The translations under genes and the position numbers were made by a program. From Stromatinia cepivora (taxonomy: Eukaryota > Ascomycota > Leotiomycetes > Helotiales > Sclerotiniaceae), in the NCBI GenBank assembly GCA_014898415.1, contig RCTD01000036.1, positions 1 through 64,000 of the forward strand: a stretch of DNA of 64,000 bases, in the 5' to 3' direction. The notes under the pieces were generated by a model. The model made no database searches, had not been told where the DNA came from, and worked only from the letters and a program-made list of their open reading frames with translations. Position 1 is the first letter of the stretch. Every line of letters starts with the position of its first letter. Below, in pieces: positions 1 through 10,479 of the stretch.

Positions 1-1992
1 TATCCTCGAAAGAATAAACTTTTTTCTAAACTCAATAATTTGAAATTCAAATAAAAAAACCTTAGGATTATTCATAACAATTAATAAACAAAGAACAATT
101 AAAGTAATCAAAACTATTGATATTATTGATATTATAAAAGCCAAAGAACTATCCCTTCTTTCCTTTTTCTTTGAATATACTACCTATTCCTTTTTTTCTT
201 CTTTTCCACCATTCTTTTTCTTTTATTTTATTATCGCTCTCTGAAATCATAATATACTTCTTTCATTCAATCTTTCGAGAATTTTGATAAATAATATAAC
301 AAAAAAAAGAAGAATAATAATATAAAGACAAAAGAATAATTTCTCTCTTTTCTTTAATCTTCAATATTATCTTCATTACAATTCTATATCCCTATTTGGA
401 TTATACAATTAATGATCAATATATTATAAAGATAGAAAATAAACGAAAAATTTATTTTCGAATTTTGCTGATAAACAATAATATAATAATTTGTCAAAAA
501 ATAAAGGAAAACTAATAAAGAAATATACAAATAAATACCACAATTCTAACACCAACAATTATTCGATTTGAAAGAATCAACAAAGTATTCATTATAGAAA
601 TTATATCTTCCAATAATCAATGATTTCATATATCAAATATATAAATAATCGTTCTTTTCCCTACAACTCCCTTTATCTTTTATTTTGACTGGAAAATCAG
701 TAACTTTTGATAACCTTTTTTCTTTCTCTTCTTTATCTGATTCATCATCAGAAAAATTCGATATTGAAGGATTGAATGAATCATTATTATCAAATAAAAA
801 AATCCTCCCTCTTTCCTTTTTTTTATTGAATGATCTTTATTTCGATAATTACAACTATAAAATTAATAAAACCTTTCAATTATATAATAAGATTCAAAAA
901 TGAAACCTACCTCCAAATTACTATCTGAATTTATAATAAACAATTGATTATGATAAACAACAATTCCTTCGATAAAAAGAAACGATTTCTAAAATAAATA
1001 ATTGTATATTATTCTAGAAACAGATTTAGTTAAATTATACTCCCAAAGATCGATATTTTGATTCGTTATCTACATTAAACTCATTAACTCTCTTTGCTCG
1101 ATTTATTAATTCTTCGAAAAAGTATTAAAATCTTTTTTCACACTCGATTCTTTCAAAGCTTTCTTTTCAACCATTGTTTACCTAATACAACTAAAATTTG
1201 TTTACTTAATCTTTTTAAACTCCGAAATCTTAAATATAATAATGATCAATAAAAATTTGATCAAAATAAAAACGAAAATACGAAAAAAGGATCTATATAC
1301 TTTTAAAAATTTATTCATTTTATTTTGTTATTACAATCAATACATTGTAATTTAATAATTACAAATATTTTCAATTGTTACACCGCAAAATCGATTATTC
1401 ATTTGTATTCTTCCAATAGAAAACTTTCATTTTATTATTCAAAATTTTGATTTCGAAAAATATTACAGATAGTAAACCAAAGATTAAGAGAAATTTGTGA
1501 TTTATATATAATCAAATTCTTTTCTATTCCAAAAGTATTAAAATCATTTCAGATTTATATATTATATTATTCCTTTGTTGATATTTGCCTATAATCGTCT
1601 TGTATATTCATTCACGAATCATATAAATTATCACTTTCTATACTTTTCCATTTATTTCAGATCACCTTTCGATTTAAAGGATATATCATAGAAAACCTTA
1701 TAATCCTTTATATCTTATGAAGAATTAAAGTATATACTTTTTAATCAAAATAAAGAATTTTTTAACCTTTATTAATTTACCAATTAATAAAATAATCCTG
1801 ATATACTAATAAATAAAGATCTAGTTTAATTAAAGTGTATATCGGCTAAATAATCATTTATTTGTTTTATATATATAGCTTTTGATTCATATAATCAAAA
1901 GTAAATTATTCAATTCTTTTACTCTATTAATCATGTATACCATCTATTCTCCGATCCCTGAAAGTGCTCTGTAATCATACTATCCCGTGATA
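1..1992 (+). mobile_element. Ty1/copia element, second copy of copia-B, 3' part only (RIP-degraded)
   Basis: This stretch aligns end to end with 41552-43548, the 3' 2 kb of the complete copia element at 35329-43548. The two copies have almost the same length (1992 against 1997 bp) and differ mainly by C-T and G-A transitions. It holds the end of the non-pol 3' extension and the 3' LTR (1684-1992); pol and the 5' LTR lie before the window. The copy's own target-site duplication cannot be tested because its left end is outside. No intact coding capacity remains. Confidence 0.85.
1684..1992 (+). repeat. 3' LTR of copia-B copy 2 (309 bp)
   Basis: It matches the LTRs at 35329-35637 and 43240-43548, and all three are exactly 309 bp. 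The best-preserved start is TGTCACGG (35329) and the best-preserved end is CCGTGATA (43541-43548), consistent with an ancestral TGTCACGG...CCGTGACA inverted repeat. In this copy the ends have decayed to TATCATAG and CCGTGATA. Confidence 0.85.
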
Positions 1993-2029
1993 ATAATTCT
2001 ATATATAATATAACAATTAATAAACTTCT

Positions 2030-2330
2030 CAAAAGCGAAACTCGAAAAAAAAGAGATTTGTTATAATTATCAATCGAAATTTAGAACTAGATAAATATAA
2101 TTAATAAATAAAACTTAAATATAAAGATAATAATATACTATTTTATTATTTTCAGAATTTGAAGAAACTTTCTTTATATAATATATTAATAATAAAAATC
2201 GTTATTCTGATATCGTTTATCAATTAAGTTTAAAAAAAGAATGATTTCCTTTATAAAATAAATAATGAAAAGTTTTATAATCAAATTGAGATTAGTTGAT
2301 TCTTTGTTATTCGTGACTCTTATAGTTTAA
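2030..2330 (-). repeat. Inverted LTR copy of the gypsy-F family
   Basis: The reverse complement of roughly 2215-2325 matches the LTR of gypsy-F at 2791-2905, and a weaker match continues to about 2030. It lacks a partner in the same orientation, so it is probably a solo or broken LTR. With the LTR at 2791 it makes a large inverted repeat with the (TTA)n tract in the loop. The outer limit near 2030 is approximate. Confidence 0.6.
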
Positions 2331-2445
2331 ATATATAAATATAAATCTTTAATCTGTATTAAAATATTAAAATAATATAAAAAATATTGAATCTCGTTTT
2401 AAATTAAAATTAATATATCAAAAGTATTTTATATAATTATAATTA

Positions 2446-2669
<224 letters not shown>

Positions 2670-2790
2670 TTATTATTCTTATATTAAATAAATTAAATTG
2701 AATAAATTAAATTGAATAAATCAAGTTGAATAAAAGAAAGTCTCAAATTGAAACTATTTAAAGTACTAAAACATTTATAAATTCTGAATA

Positions 2791-3081
2791 TATCAGAGTC
2801 ACAAATAGCAAAGAATCAATTAGTTCTAAAACAGCTATAAAACTTTTCATTATTCTTTTTCTATTTAAGAAATCCTTTTTCTTTTAAATTTAATAAAAAA
2901 CGATATTGGAATAATAACAAATTGTTAATTATATATTAAAGTTTAATAAATATAAAGATTTATAGAGTTTTCTAATTAATCGATAATAAATTATTAATTG
3001 TATATTTATTTTTAATAATAAAATTGCTTTCTTATAAAATTTCTTAGTTTTATTAGTAATATCCTTTTAATAATTATAATA
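2791..3081 (-). repeat. Left (3') LTR of gypsy-F
   Basis: A 291-bp copy aligned with 7495-7787. Its end is AATTATAATA, against AACCGTAACA in the right copy, and the difference is transitions only. It directly follows the GAATA target-site duplication at 2786-2790. Confidence 0.8.
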
Positions 3082-5499
3082 AAGCTTTCCCCTCAGGATT
3101 TTATTCTTGAAAAGCTGATGAATTATTGATTTGTTTATAATTACAAAGAATTATCAATTAATAAAACGGTTATAATATATAATGATTTTTATATAATAAA
3201 TAAAAAAAATAAACAATAATAATAATAATAATAAAAATATATATAGTTTGTTTTTGAAGATTATATAAACTTATTAGAATCCTATTTTCAAATTTTTATA
3301 TTTTTTGGTTATAATTATAATATTATATTTTAAAACTTTTATTATTCTCTTTATTATATCTTAATCTTTTCCCAAATTGATAATAAATTTAATTTATATA
3401 TCTTTGTAATTTATATATCCGATATATTTTTGTTATATTAAATATATCATTTATTATAATAATATAAAATCTTTGCTAAAAGAAAAAATAATAAATAAAG
3501 AATACTTTTTTCCAAAAAGATTCGATTTGATATATATAGAATATACCTGAAAAAAGAAACCTTATATAATATTATTAGAAGATATTAATTCTATGATAAA
3601 TCATTTATTACGATTTCATTATAAATAATAAATAACCGAAATGGATTTGTTTAAAAAAAATATATTATTAAGGAAATTGAAGGATTGATAAATTAAATTT
3701 ATATAGAAAATAAAAGTTTTCTTTTATAAATAAAGGAAATATAGTTTAATATAATTATTCTAAAATATAAAGAAAATTGTATTAATATTAAATATATAGA
3801 TAAAGAAATTGATGAAATTAATGAAGATATATATAAATTTGTGATAATATTTTATCAGTATATTAGATATAATTTATTGTTTTTTTTGTTTAATAATTGT
3901 ATAGCTGTATTAATAATCGATAGATAAATTAATAAGTGAAGATAAACTAAAGAATACCAGTAACAAAAAAGAATAAGGAAGAAATCCTTGAAGCTTTTTC
4001 GATTCGATTCAAATTGTCGAAATCTATTTATACTCTATTAGCAAAATCAATATATCGAAAGATAATTAAAAGTAAAATCAAAAATATTAAAAGTATTAAT
4101 GAAATGATAACAAAGAAATAATCAAAACAAAATCTATCAGAAAAACTTTTAAATCGATTTTTATTAAAAGAAAAGTATCAAAATTAATTAAACTTTTTAA
4201 TAACGATAATAAAGATTTATAACAATTTGATATTAAGTTCTTAAATTTTAAAAGATTTAAAAAGGAAAAGATATTGATAACTAATATATTATTCCTATTT
4301 CTAATAAGTTTTAATAAATTAAATATAATTTCTAAAGCAAATATAATATTATTGATTGATTATTGAGAAATATTAATAATCCTAATGAAATCAATAGTGT
4401 TTATAATAAAGAAATCAATAATTCAAATTAAGAATCTCGATTTTTTGAAGGATTTTAATAATAATAATATAAATACTGTTTTAGATGAATATAATTAATT
4501 AATGAAAAGGCTTTAAGATCAATATAATGAATATAATAAATTGAATTTAATTAATTAATGATTAAATATTGATAGATTTTTTGGATTTCGATTATAAAGT
4601 ATAAATAAATCTTTCTTTATATTTATTTTTGTAATAATTCTATAAATTTTTTATTGGGATTCTATTATCGAAAAATATATTCAATGAATATTCTATCAAT
4701 CGATAAAATCGGATATTGATGGGGATTTGGATAATATAAATAAAAATAGATTATTGAAAAAAAAGATAAGAAAGTAAAGGAAATCTGAATATCTGATAAT
4801 AAAGTGAAGATAATATATTTATAATGGTATATTAAAATAGATTAATTATATAAAGGTTTTTAAATATAAATATCCTAATTTTTTAATATAAATATAAATC
4901 CCCCCGTTTTTGTAATATATTTTAATAATATTATTTCTTTGTTTTTTGTTGTTATTATAATAATAGTATATTTTTTTTTGGTAATTCTTTAAATGCCTTT
5001 TGATATATATTAAATTTCGTGAAATTTCCTATACATCTTTTATTGATTAATAATCTTTTTATTATACTAAATATTGTATTCCTTGTTTTTTCTTTTATAA
5101 ATTAATATTTTTTCGATTTTATATTCTATATATTCTTTAATTTCTTTAAGAGGCAGGGAATCAGCGGTACTTTTGTATTCAAACCACAGTTTGAATAATA
5201 AGATATGAAAGATATTATATATTTTATATGATATTGAAAATATTAATTTATATATTTATTCATTATTTCTGATATTGATAATAATAAAGGGGCTTATAAA
5301 ACGATTAAAGAATTTCTTTTTGAATTATAATTGTTTGATATTTTTGATATTTAATATAATTTTATTATCGATATAACATTACTAAAGTAAATATTTTTTA
5401 TTATTCTTCGATCTTTTTTTTATTAAATTATTCCAAATTTCTATTAGCTTTATTCTTTTTTAATTTAATGATTCGATATATTTTTGTATAATAAATATT

Positions 5500-6330
5500 C
5501 TTCCTTCGATATCGATATCTTTATTGATATAACTAAATATAGATAAATATTCATATATTGTTTTAAAGGATATTTTGTTAATTGTATTATACTATATTGT
5601 ATTATAGATGAATTCTATTAGAGGTAATAATAATATTTAATTGTTTTGTTTCTAATTGATATAATAAATAATACAATGAATTAGATTCTGATTTTGTTAT
5701 TCTATTTGATCATCAATTTGTAGATAGAATGTTATTAATAATTTGTAATATATTTTTAAATAGAAAAGCAAGTTCCCTTAAAATTTATTTGTAAATTATA
5801 GTTCTTGATCTGAAATTATTCCTTTCGATATATTGAAATCTTTAAAAACATATCGAAATAGAATTTTTATTAATTCAGATAAAGTTATTGTTTTATTAAT
5901 TGGAATATATCAAATAAATTTTATATATCTATCAATAATAATAAAGATAATATTATATATATAATTATTTATCTTTAAAAAAGATAGATTTATAATAAAA
6001 TCTATTGTTATTTCTTTTTAAGAATCAAAAAGGAATAATAAGATTTGTAATTCGTTATAAAGCCAATAATGTTTTATAATTATTTATTAATAGATAATAT
6101 ATATTCATATATATCTTTTTATATTTTTCATTATATTGAATCAGAAATATTTGTTTTTCAGGATCTCCTAGGTTTTTTTGATATTCTAATGATCTTCTAT
6201 AAGGTTATTATAATAAATCTCCAAGATTTCGGTTCTTATAGCTTTATCTAGCAATACAAAGGTACATTTATTATAAATGAGCAAACTATTGGCGTCAACT
6301 TTCTAAAATATAATATCTCTAATTGAATTA
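5500..6330 (-). pseudogene. Gypsy integrase remnant (H2C2 zinc finger plus core)
   Basis: Read on the minus strand, 6330-6070 resembles the 'lly..g.l.vP...r..il...Hd...aGH.g...T...l...y.wp.m' integrase zinc-binding segment of fungal Ty3/gypsy elements. It is followed by the catalytic core (ITIDFIINL..., IIIDRY..., GIISDQ..., YNT). The frame is broken by stops where Gln, Trp or Arg codons are expected, as RIP produces. It is not functional. It places this element among gypsy retrotransposons and sets its direction. Confidence 0.75.
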
Positions 6331-6383
6331 TATCGATGCTTTAGATACTCTTTACTTTTTATAAAATCGTTATTCTTTTAAAA

Positions 6384-6731
6384 TCATAATTCAGTATTTC
6401 TCATTAGTTCCGATATTGATTCAAATGCTGTTTCGTTGTTAGCTAATATGCTAATTATCCGATGTGGTATCGATTGTTTGCAATCAGTTCCTATCAGCGA
6501 TCCTTCAGAATCGTGTAAGGGTAAGCTATACCCCTTCTGTTGGAAGAGGCCTATGGCGTTCCGCAAGGGTTCCGTTGTGCGATACATTTTATCTACGTTC
6601 TCCAGACGGCATGCTTGCTTGATCAATTCGTTTCTGCTTTTTGATTGTTGGAGTGATTCCGAAATTCTTTTTGCAATATAAAGAAATAAGTTTATTAGAA
6701 AACGTTCTTTTTGAATATTTTCTATTTTCAA
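6384..6731 (-). other. Less AT-rich, stop-free patch inside gypsy-F (115 codons)
   Basis: Positions 6400-6700 have clearly higher GC than the surrounding RIP-degraded DNA and stay open for 115 codons on the minus strand (81 on the plus). The minus-strand product is charged and mixed in composition, with no domain I recognise. It lies just upstream of the integrase, where reverse transcriptase or RNase H would be expected, but shows neither motif. It may be single-copy DNA captured by the element, which RIP would have skipped. No function is assigned. Confidence 0.4.
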
Positions 6732-7494
6732 TTCGATCTTTTTCTTTAAATTATCGAGGTATATTATAAAGCTGTTTATACTTTGTATAGATTATTGTTT
6801 GGTATGGATTATTTGTTATATAATTAAGTATTAATGATTATTTTTGTTTAATATTATATCGTATATATATTCCTTGAACTTTTTTTACGATATATTAGAA
6901 TCTGTTGTTCTGCTTTTGTATTAATATTAGATTGCAAAAAATTATTTTTGGAAATATTGAATAATATAATCTATTTTCTTTTGATTTATTAGAAAGTAAT
7001 ATTCATTATTATTCCGAAATATGAATTCAGTTTAAAAGAAGAAATCCTTTGTTTTTATAATAATAGAATTTTTATAAAATAAAAGTTTTTGAAGTTTCGG
7101 AAATCTTTTTTAAGGAATTGGAATAGAATTAAATATTATTTCCTTATTATTAATAGTTGTTATTGATAAATTAATTACTTTTTCTTATATAAAATAGATA
7201 AAAATATCTTTGATTTGTTATTAATTTTCCGATTTGAAGATTTCGAATTCTTTTTATATATTTTCGAATCTTTATATTAATTTTATTTCAAATTATATAA
7301 TAAATTAACGATTTGATATCAATACTTTATTTTCGTTATCGTTCTAAATCCTCGATACGTTTTCCCTTTGAATTTGAAAGATATTTGAGTTGATCAATGA
7401 ATCTAAAATGTTTCTTGTTTCCATTATGATTATTCGAAAAGATATCAATAATAATTAATTGATGAATTGTTTTTAAGAATAAAATGAAAAGAAT

Positions 7495-7787
7495 TATCAG
7501 AATTATAAATAACAAAGAATCAATTAATCCTAAAACAATTATAAAACTTTTCATTATTCTTTTTTTATTTAAGAAATCATTTTTTCTTTTAAATTCAATA
7601 AAGAATGATATCGGAATAATAACAAATCATCGATTATATATTAAAGTTTAATAAATATAGAGATTTTACAGAATTTTCTAATCAATCAACAGCAGACCAC
7701 TAATTATACATTTGCCTTTAATAATAAAGTCACTTCCTTATAGAGATTCCTAACTTTACTAGTAACATCCTTCTAATAACCGTAACA
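7495..7787 (-). repeat. Right (5') LTR of gypsy-F
   Basis: A 293-bp partner of 2791-3081, ending in CCGTAACA at 7780-7787 and followed by the duplication GAATA (7788-7792). It is less degraded than the left copy in its last 120 bp. Confidence 0.8.
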
Positions 7788-7792
7788 GAATA

Positions 7793-8079
7793 CTAATAGA
7801 AAATGTTAATAATCAATTAGATTATTTAAATCGCGACTTGCTTTTAATTAATTTTTTTCTATCTACACTGAATAAAGTACAATACGCGGGCGCGTATAAT
7901 AAGATTTTTATATCAGCAAGCTAATAATAAATTTATAAATTACAAAATATATATTTTTTCTTTTAATTCTGAATTCTTTTATATTTTGTTAATTCTTTTT
8001 ATTAATTCAAAAATCTTTATATAATATTACTCGAAATATAATCTACTTAGAATATTTATTAATTAAATAATAATTTATT
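7793..8079. other. AT-rich spacer, no feature seen
   Basis: Unique-looking AT-rich DNA between gypsy-F and the MITE. It contains one short GC-rich stretch near 7893-7902 (cgcgggcgcg). No gene or repeat copy was seen. Confidence 0.5.
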
Positions 8080-8081
8080 TA

Positions 8082-8520
8082 ACGTGGTTTATCAGTGGCT
8101 CGGCCATATCAGTGGGTCAGACACTTCAAAAATACACCAAAATCGTTCTTTTTTCAATATTTTTATTTTAATAACTAATCAATATTTTTTGGAAAAAAAA
8201 GCTATTTTAAGCCCTAAAAAAGATCCAAATATCTAAAAATCTAATTTTCATAAAAGAAAATCTATCATATTTCAAATTTAATTAAATTTGTCATGATTTT
8301 CGTCACAAAAAAACTATCTTTATAATTACTACTATATTAATATGATTTTCCTAATTATTTTTAGAATTTCATATCATTTATATATATAAATATCATATAT
8401 TTGAATTTCAGAAAATTATATCCATAAATAAAGAAAGTGCACGGTTATGCACAGACGAATTTTGTATATAAAAAGAAGTGGCCGATTTACTGATATGGCC
8501 GACCCACTGATAAACCACGT
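8082..8520. mobile_element. MITE with about 33-bp terminal inverted repeats, TA target site
   Basis: The left end reads ACGTGGTTTATCAGTGG and the right end is its reverse complement. The match continues for about 33 bp with one mismatch. The element is bounded by TA at 8080-8081 and 8521-8522, the target choice of Tc1/mariner-type transposons. The 439-bp body is AT-rich and has no transposase. It sits about 320 bp upstream of the gene at 8840. Confidence 0.85.
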
Positions 8521-8839
8521 TATTGATAACTTTTAAAATAAATTATATAATCAATTGAAATATTAATAGTATATTAATTATATATATTAAAGTAAATTTT
8601 GAAAATTTTGGATTTCGCGATTTTTTTCGTTGGAATCTGTAAGGTTGAATATTCGAATTTCGAATTTATATAATACTGTAAGACATGCGATCTTGGCATG
8701 CTAATTTAGCCCCACACAATGGCCCGTGCGATTACAAGTCTGTGTATTATATATTAAGAGATCCAAACCGTTATGCTTTTCTTGTACTTGTAAATAATAT
8801 ACACACGAATTTCGACGAACCTCGTTGCGAATGTTCAAG

Positions 8840-10258
8840 ATGGCAAGCGACTCTAACTCGATTGACTTGTCCCAACTCCCAAAGTTTCGAATGTCACCCG
8901 AGGATAAAGCACTTTACGAGCATGTTGCATCATTGGCAGATCCCACACTAGTCACACGAGCTGAAAAGAATCAGTTATTCGGAGTACCACCACCTGATGA
9001 AGAAGATCATCTTTGCCTGGAGAAAGTCGGCCTCACCATGGCGGAGCTCAACAATAAAGTGATGACCAGCTCAGATACGCTCTCCGAGGTGGAGGTTAAC
9101 ATCATACTGTTTGGCGTTAAGTGGGAGTCAAGTAAACCACGGGCCAATTGCAGAAGAAATTTATTGTGGTCTATGAACCTTGTGGATGAAGAACAGCAGC
9201 TTGTCGCAAAAGTAGGTGATTTTTTGGCTAATGCTTACGACGACAAGATCAACTGTCTCGCCCACGAACGTAAGAGGGCTTTTGATCCGGCCAGGAAACA
9301 AAGGCGTCAGCAACGAATGCAGGAACAACGCGCTGCCATGGCCGCGCGATGGGCAGCCGGTCAACCAAAATGGGTGCAAGACATGCTCGCCGCAAAGCTG
9401 CCTCAATGGGGGTTTGTTATTTTTCGGACCGATTATCGTGAAGGGACGGATGAGAAATGGCGAGTCTTTAGGGGAATTTACAAGATGACCGCAGATACTG
9501 TGCTACGTGACTGTTGGTCTAAGCCAGGTGGTCTAAACTCGACACATAAATCGGTTTTCATTTCTGATCCACTGATGGACGGAGTGGATATTGACTGTCT
9601 AAGGCAAAGATTTAAGACGATGAGAGAGCGGCGCGAGATCCCTAACGGAAGAGCAACAGATTGCTTTCTGGTGGTGGACGAGACTATCCTTAACCACCCT
9701 GTTATATCTTCGAAGACTCTGTACAAGCCTAAAGCCCCTGGAGATCTAAATCCCTGGGAGTCTACACTATTCCTACGGGCAGTGGATCCGGATTACAACG
9801 AGTCGGTACCTGTCACATCGCAAGCAAATACATCTGGCTTCAAAGGAGATATCACGATTCCGCTTCCTAAGGTTTTCGATTGGCTCTACTACTGTTTCAT
9901 GTCGAAAAGTGAGAATTGGGCAACCCGATATCTGAACACCAAAGGAGGTCCTGCAGAGCTGATGGTCTGTACTCTTTCATCCCTCATACTCTTTGATTTA
10001 CTGAAAACAATTATGCATCTCTGGTTCATGGCTTGCTAATAATGATTTATAGAGCCCTGAAGCGCCATATCCAGCCTATCGTTCGAGTACGGGACACCTT
10101 CCACTATTTCGAAATTGCAGTTCTGAGGTAAGACCTTACAAACATACCACTCGATTGAGCCCCTGCTTATATTTCTCTACTGAAGGAATCGCAAAATATT
10201 TGTTATTCGAATATTCGGACTTCAGGTAAAAGTAGCGTTGCTCCGATTCGCAGTTTAA
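8840..10258 (+). CDS. Conserved fungal protein of unknown function, three-exon model
   Basis: Exons 8840-9964, 10053-10127 and 10226-10258 give about 410 residues, and both introns are GT-AG (the last is gtaaga...ttcag). The ATG at 8840 has a purine at -3 and G at +4; an in-frame ATG at 8831 is the alternative. There is no signal peptide or membrane segment, so it is probably intracellular. Visible features are a Lys/Arg/Gln-rich helical stretch near residues 145-165 and a 'WGFVIFRTDY' block followed by 'RGIYKMTAD', which I recognise only as typical of an uncharacterised fungal family. It is convergent with the LysM gene ending at 10480, with about 220 bp between stops. The last short exon is the least certain part. 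I assign no function. Confidence 0.65.
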
Positions 10259-10479
10259 CTCAACAATCAACTATCCCGAAGGTTGAATCTCAAGACGGTT
10301 TACGAGTATATGCAGGGTCAGATAAATTAGGAAAAAATTAGCAATAAAGCAGTCTTCATATCGGCCGAAATAAATCCCAAGATGTAATATTTAAGAAGAC
10401 AATTATGACAATCCGCTCCTACATACTAAGCTTAAGATGAATTTTCAATATATTCTCCAAGGAAGACTTTCGCAAGTGT

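Larger units (their letters stand above)
2791..7787 (-). mobile_element. Ty3/gypsy element F, degraded, minus strand, TSD GAATA
   Basis: Two LTR copies in direct orientation (2791-3081 and 7495-7787) are flanked by the same 5-bp duplication GAATA (2786-2790 and 7788-7792). Minus-strand translation gives a degenerate integrase: an H2C2 zinc-binding region near 6330-6070, then a core with 'TIDFI', 'DRY' and 'GIISDQ' motifs down to about 5550. Pol therefore reads right to left and the right LTR is the 5' LTR. At 4,997 bp it is short for a full gypsy element. Only about 1.2 kb lies between the integrase and the 5' LTR, and I see no reverse transcriptase there. Base changes between the LTRs are mostly transitions. 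Confidence 0.85.

Noticed and set aside
8685..8951. An 88-codon plus-strand frame overlapping the start of the gene at 8840
   Set aside because: It lies in a different frame over the 5' region and coding start; the longer frame has family-like sequence and spliced continuation.
9161..9726. Antisense frames of 81-82 codons across the 8840 gene
   Set aside because: Shadows of the coding strand with no domain character.
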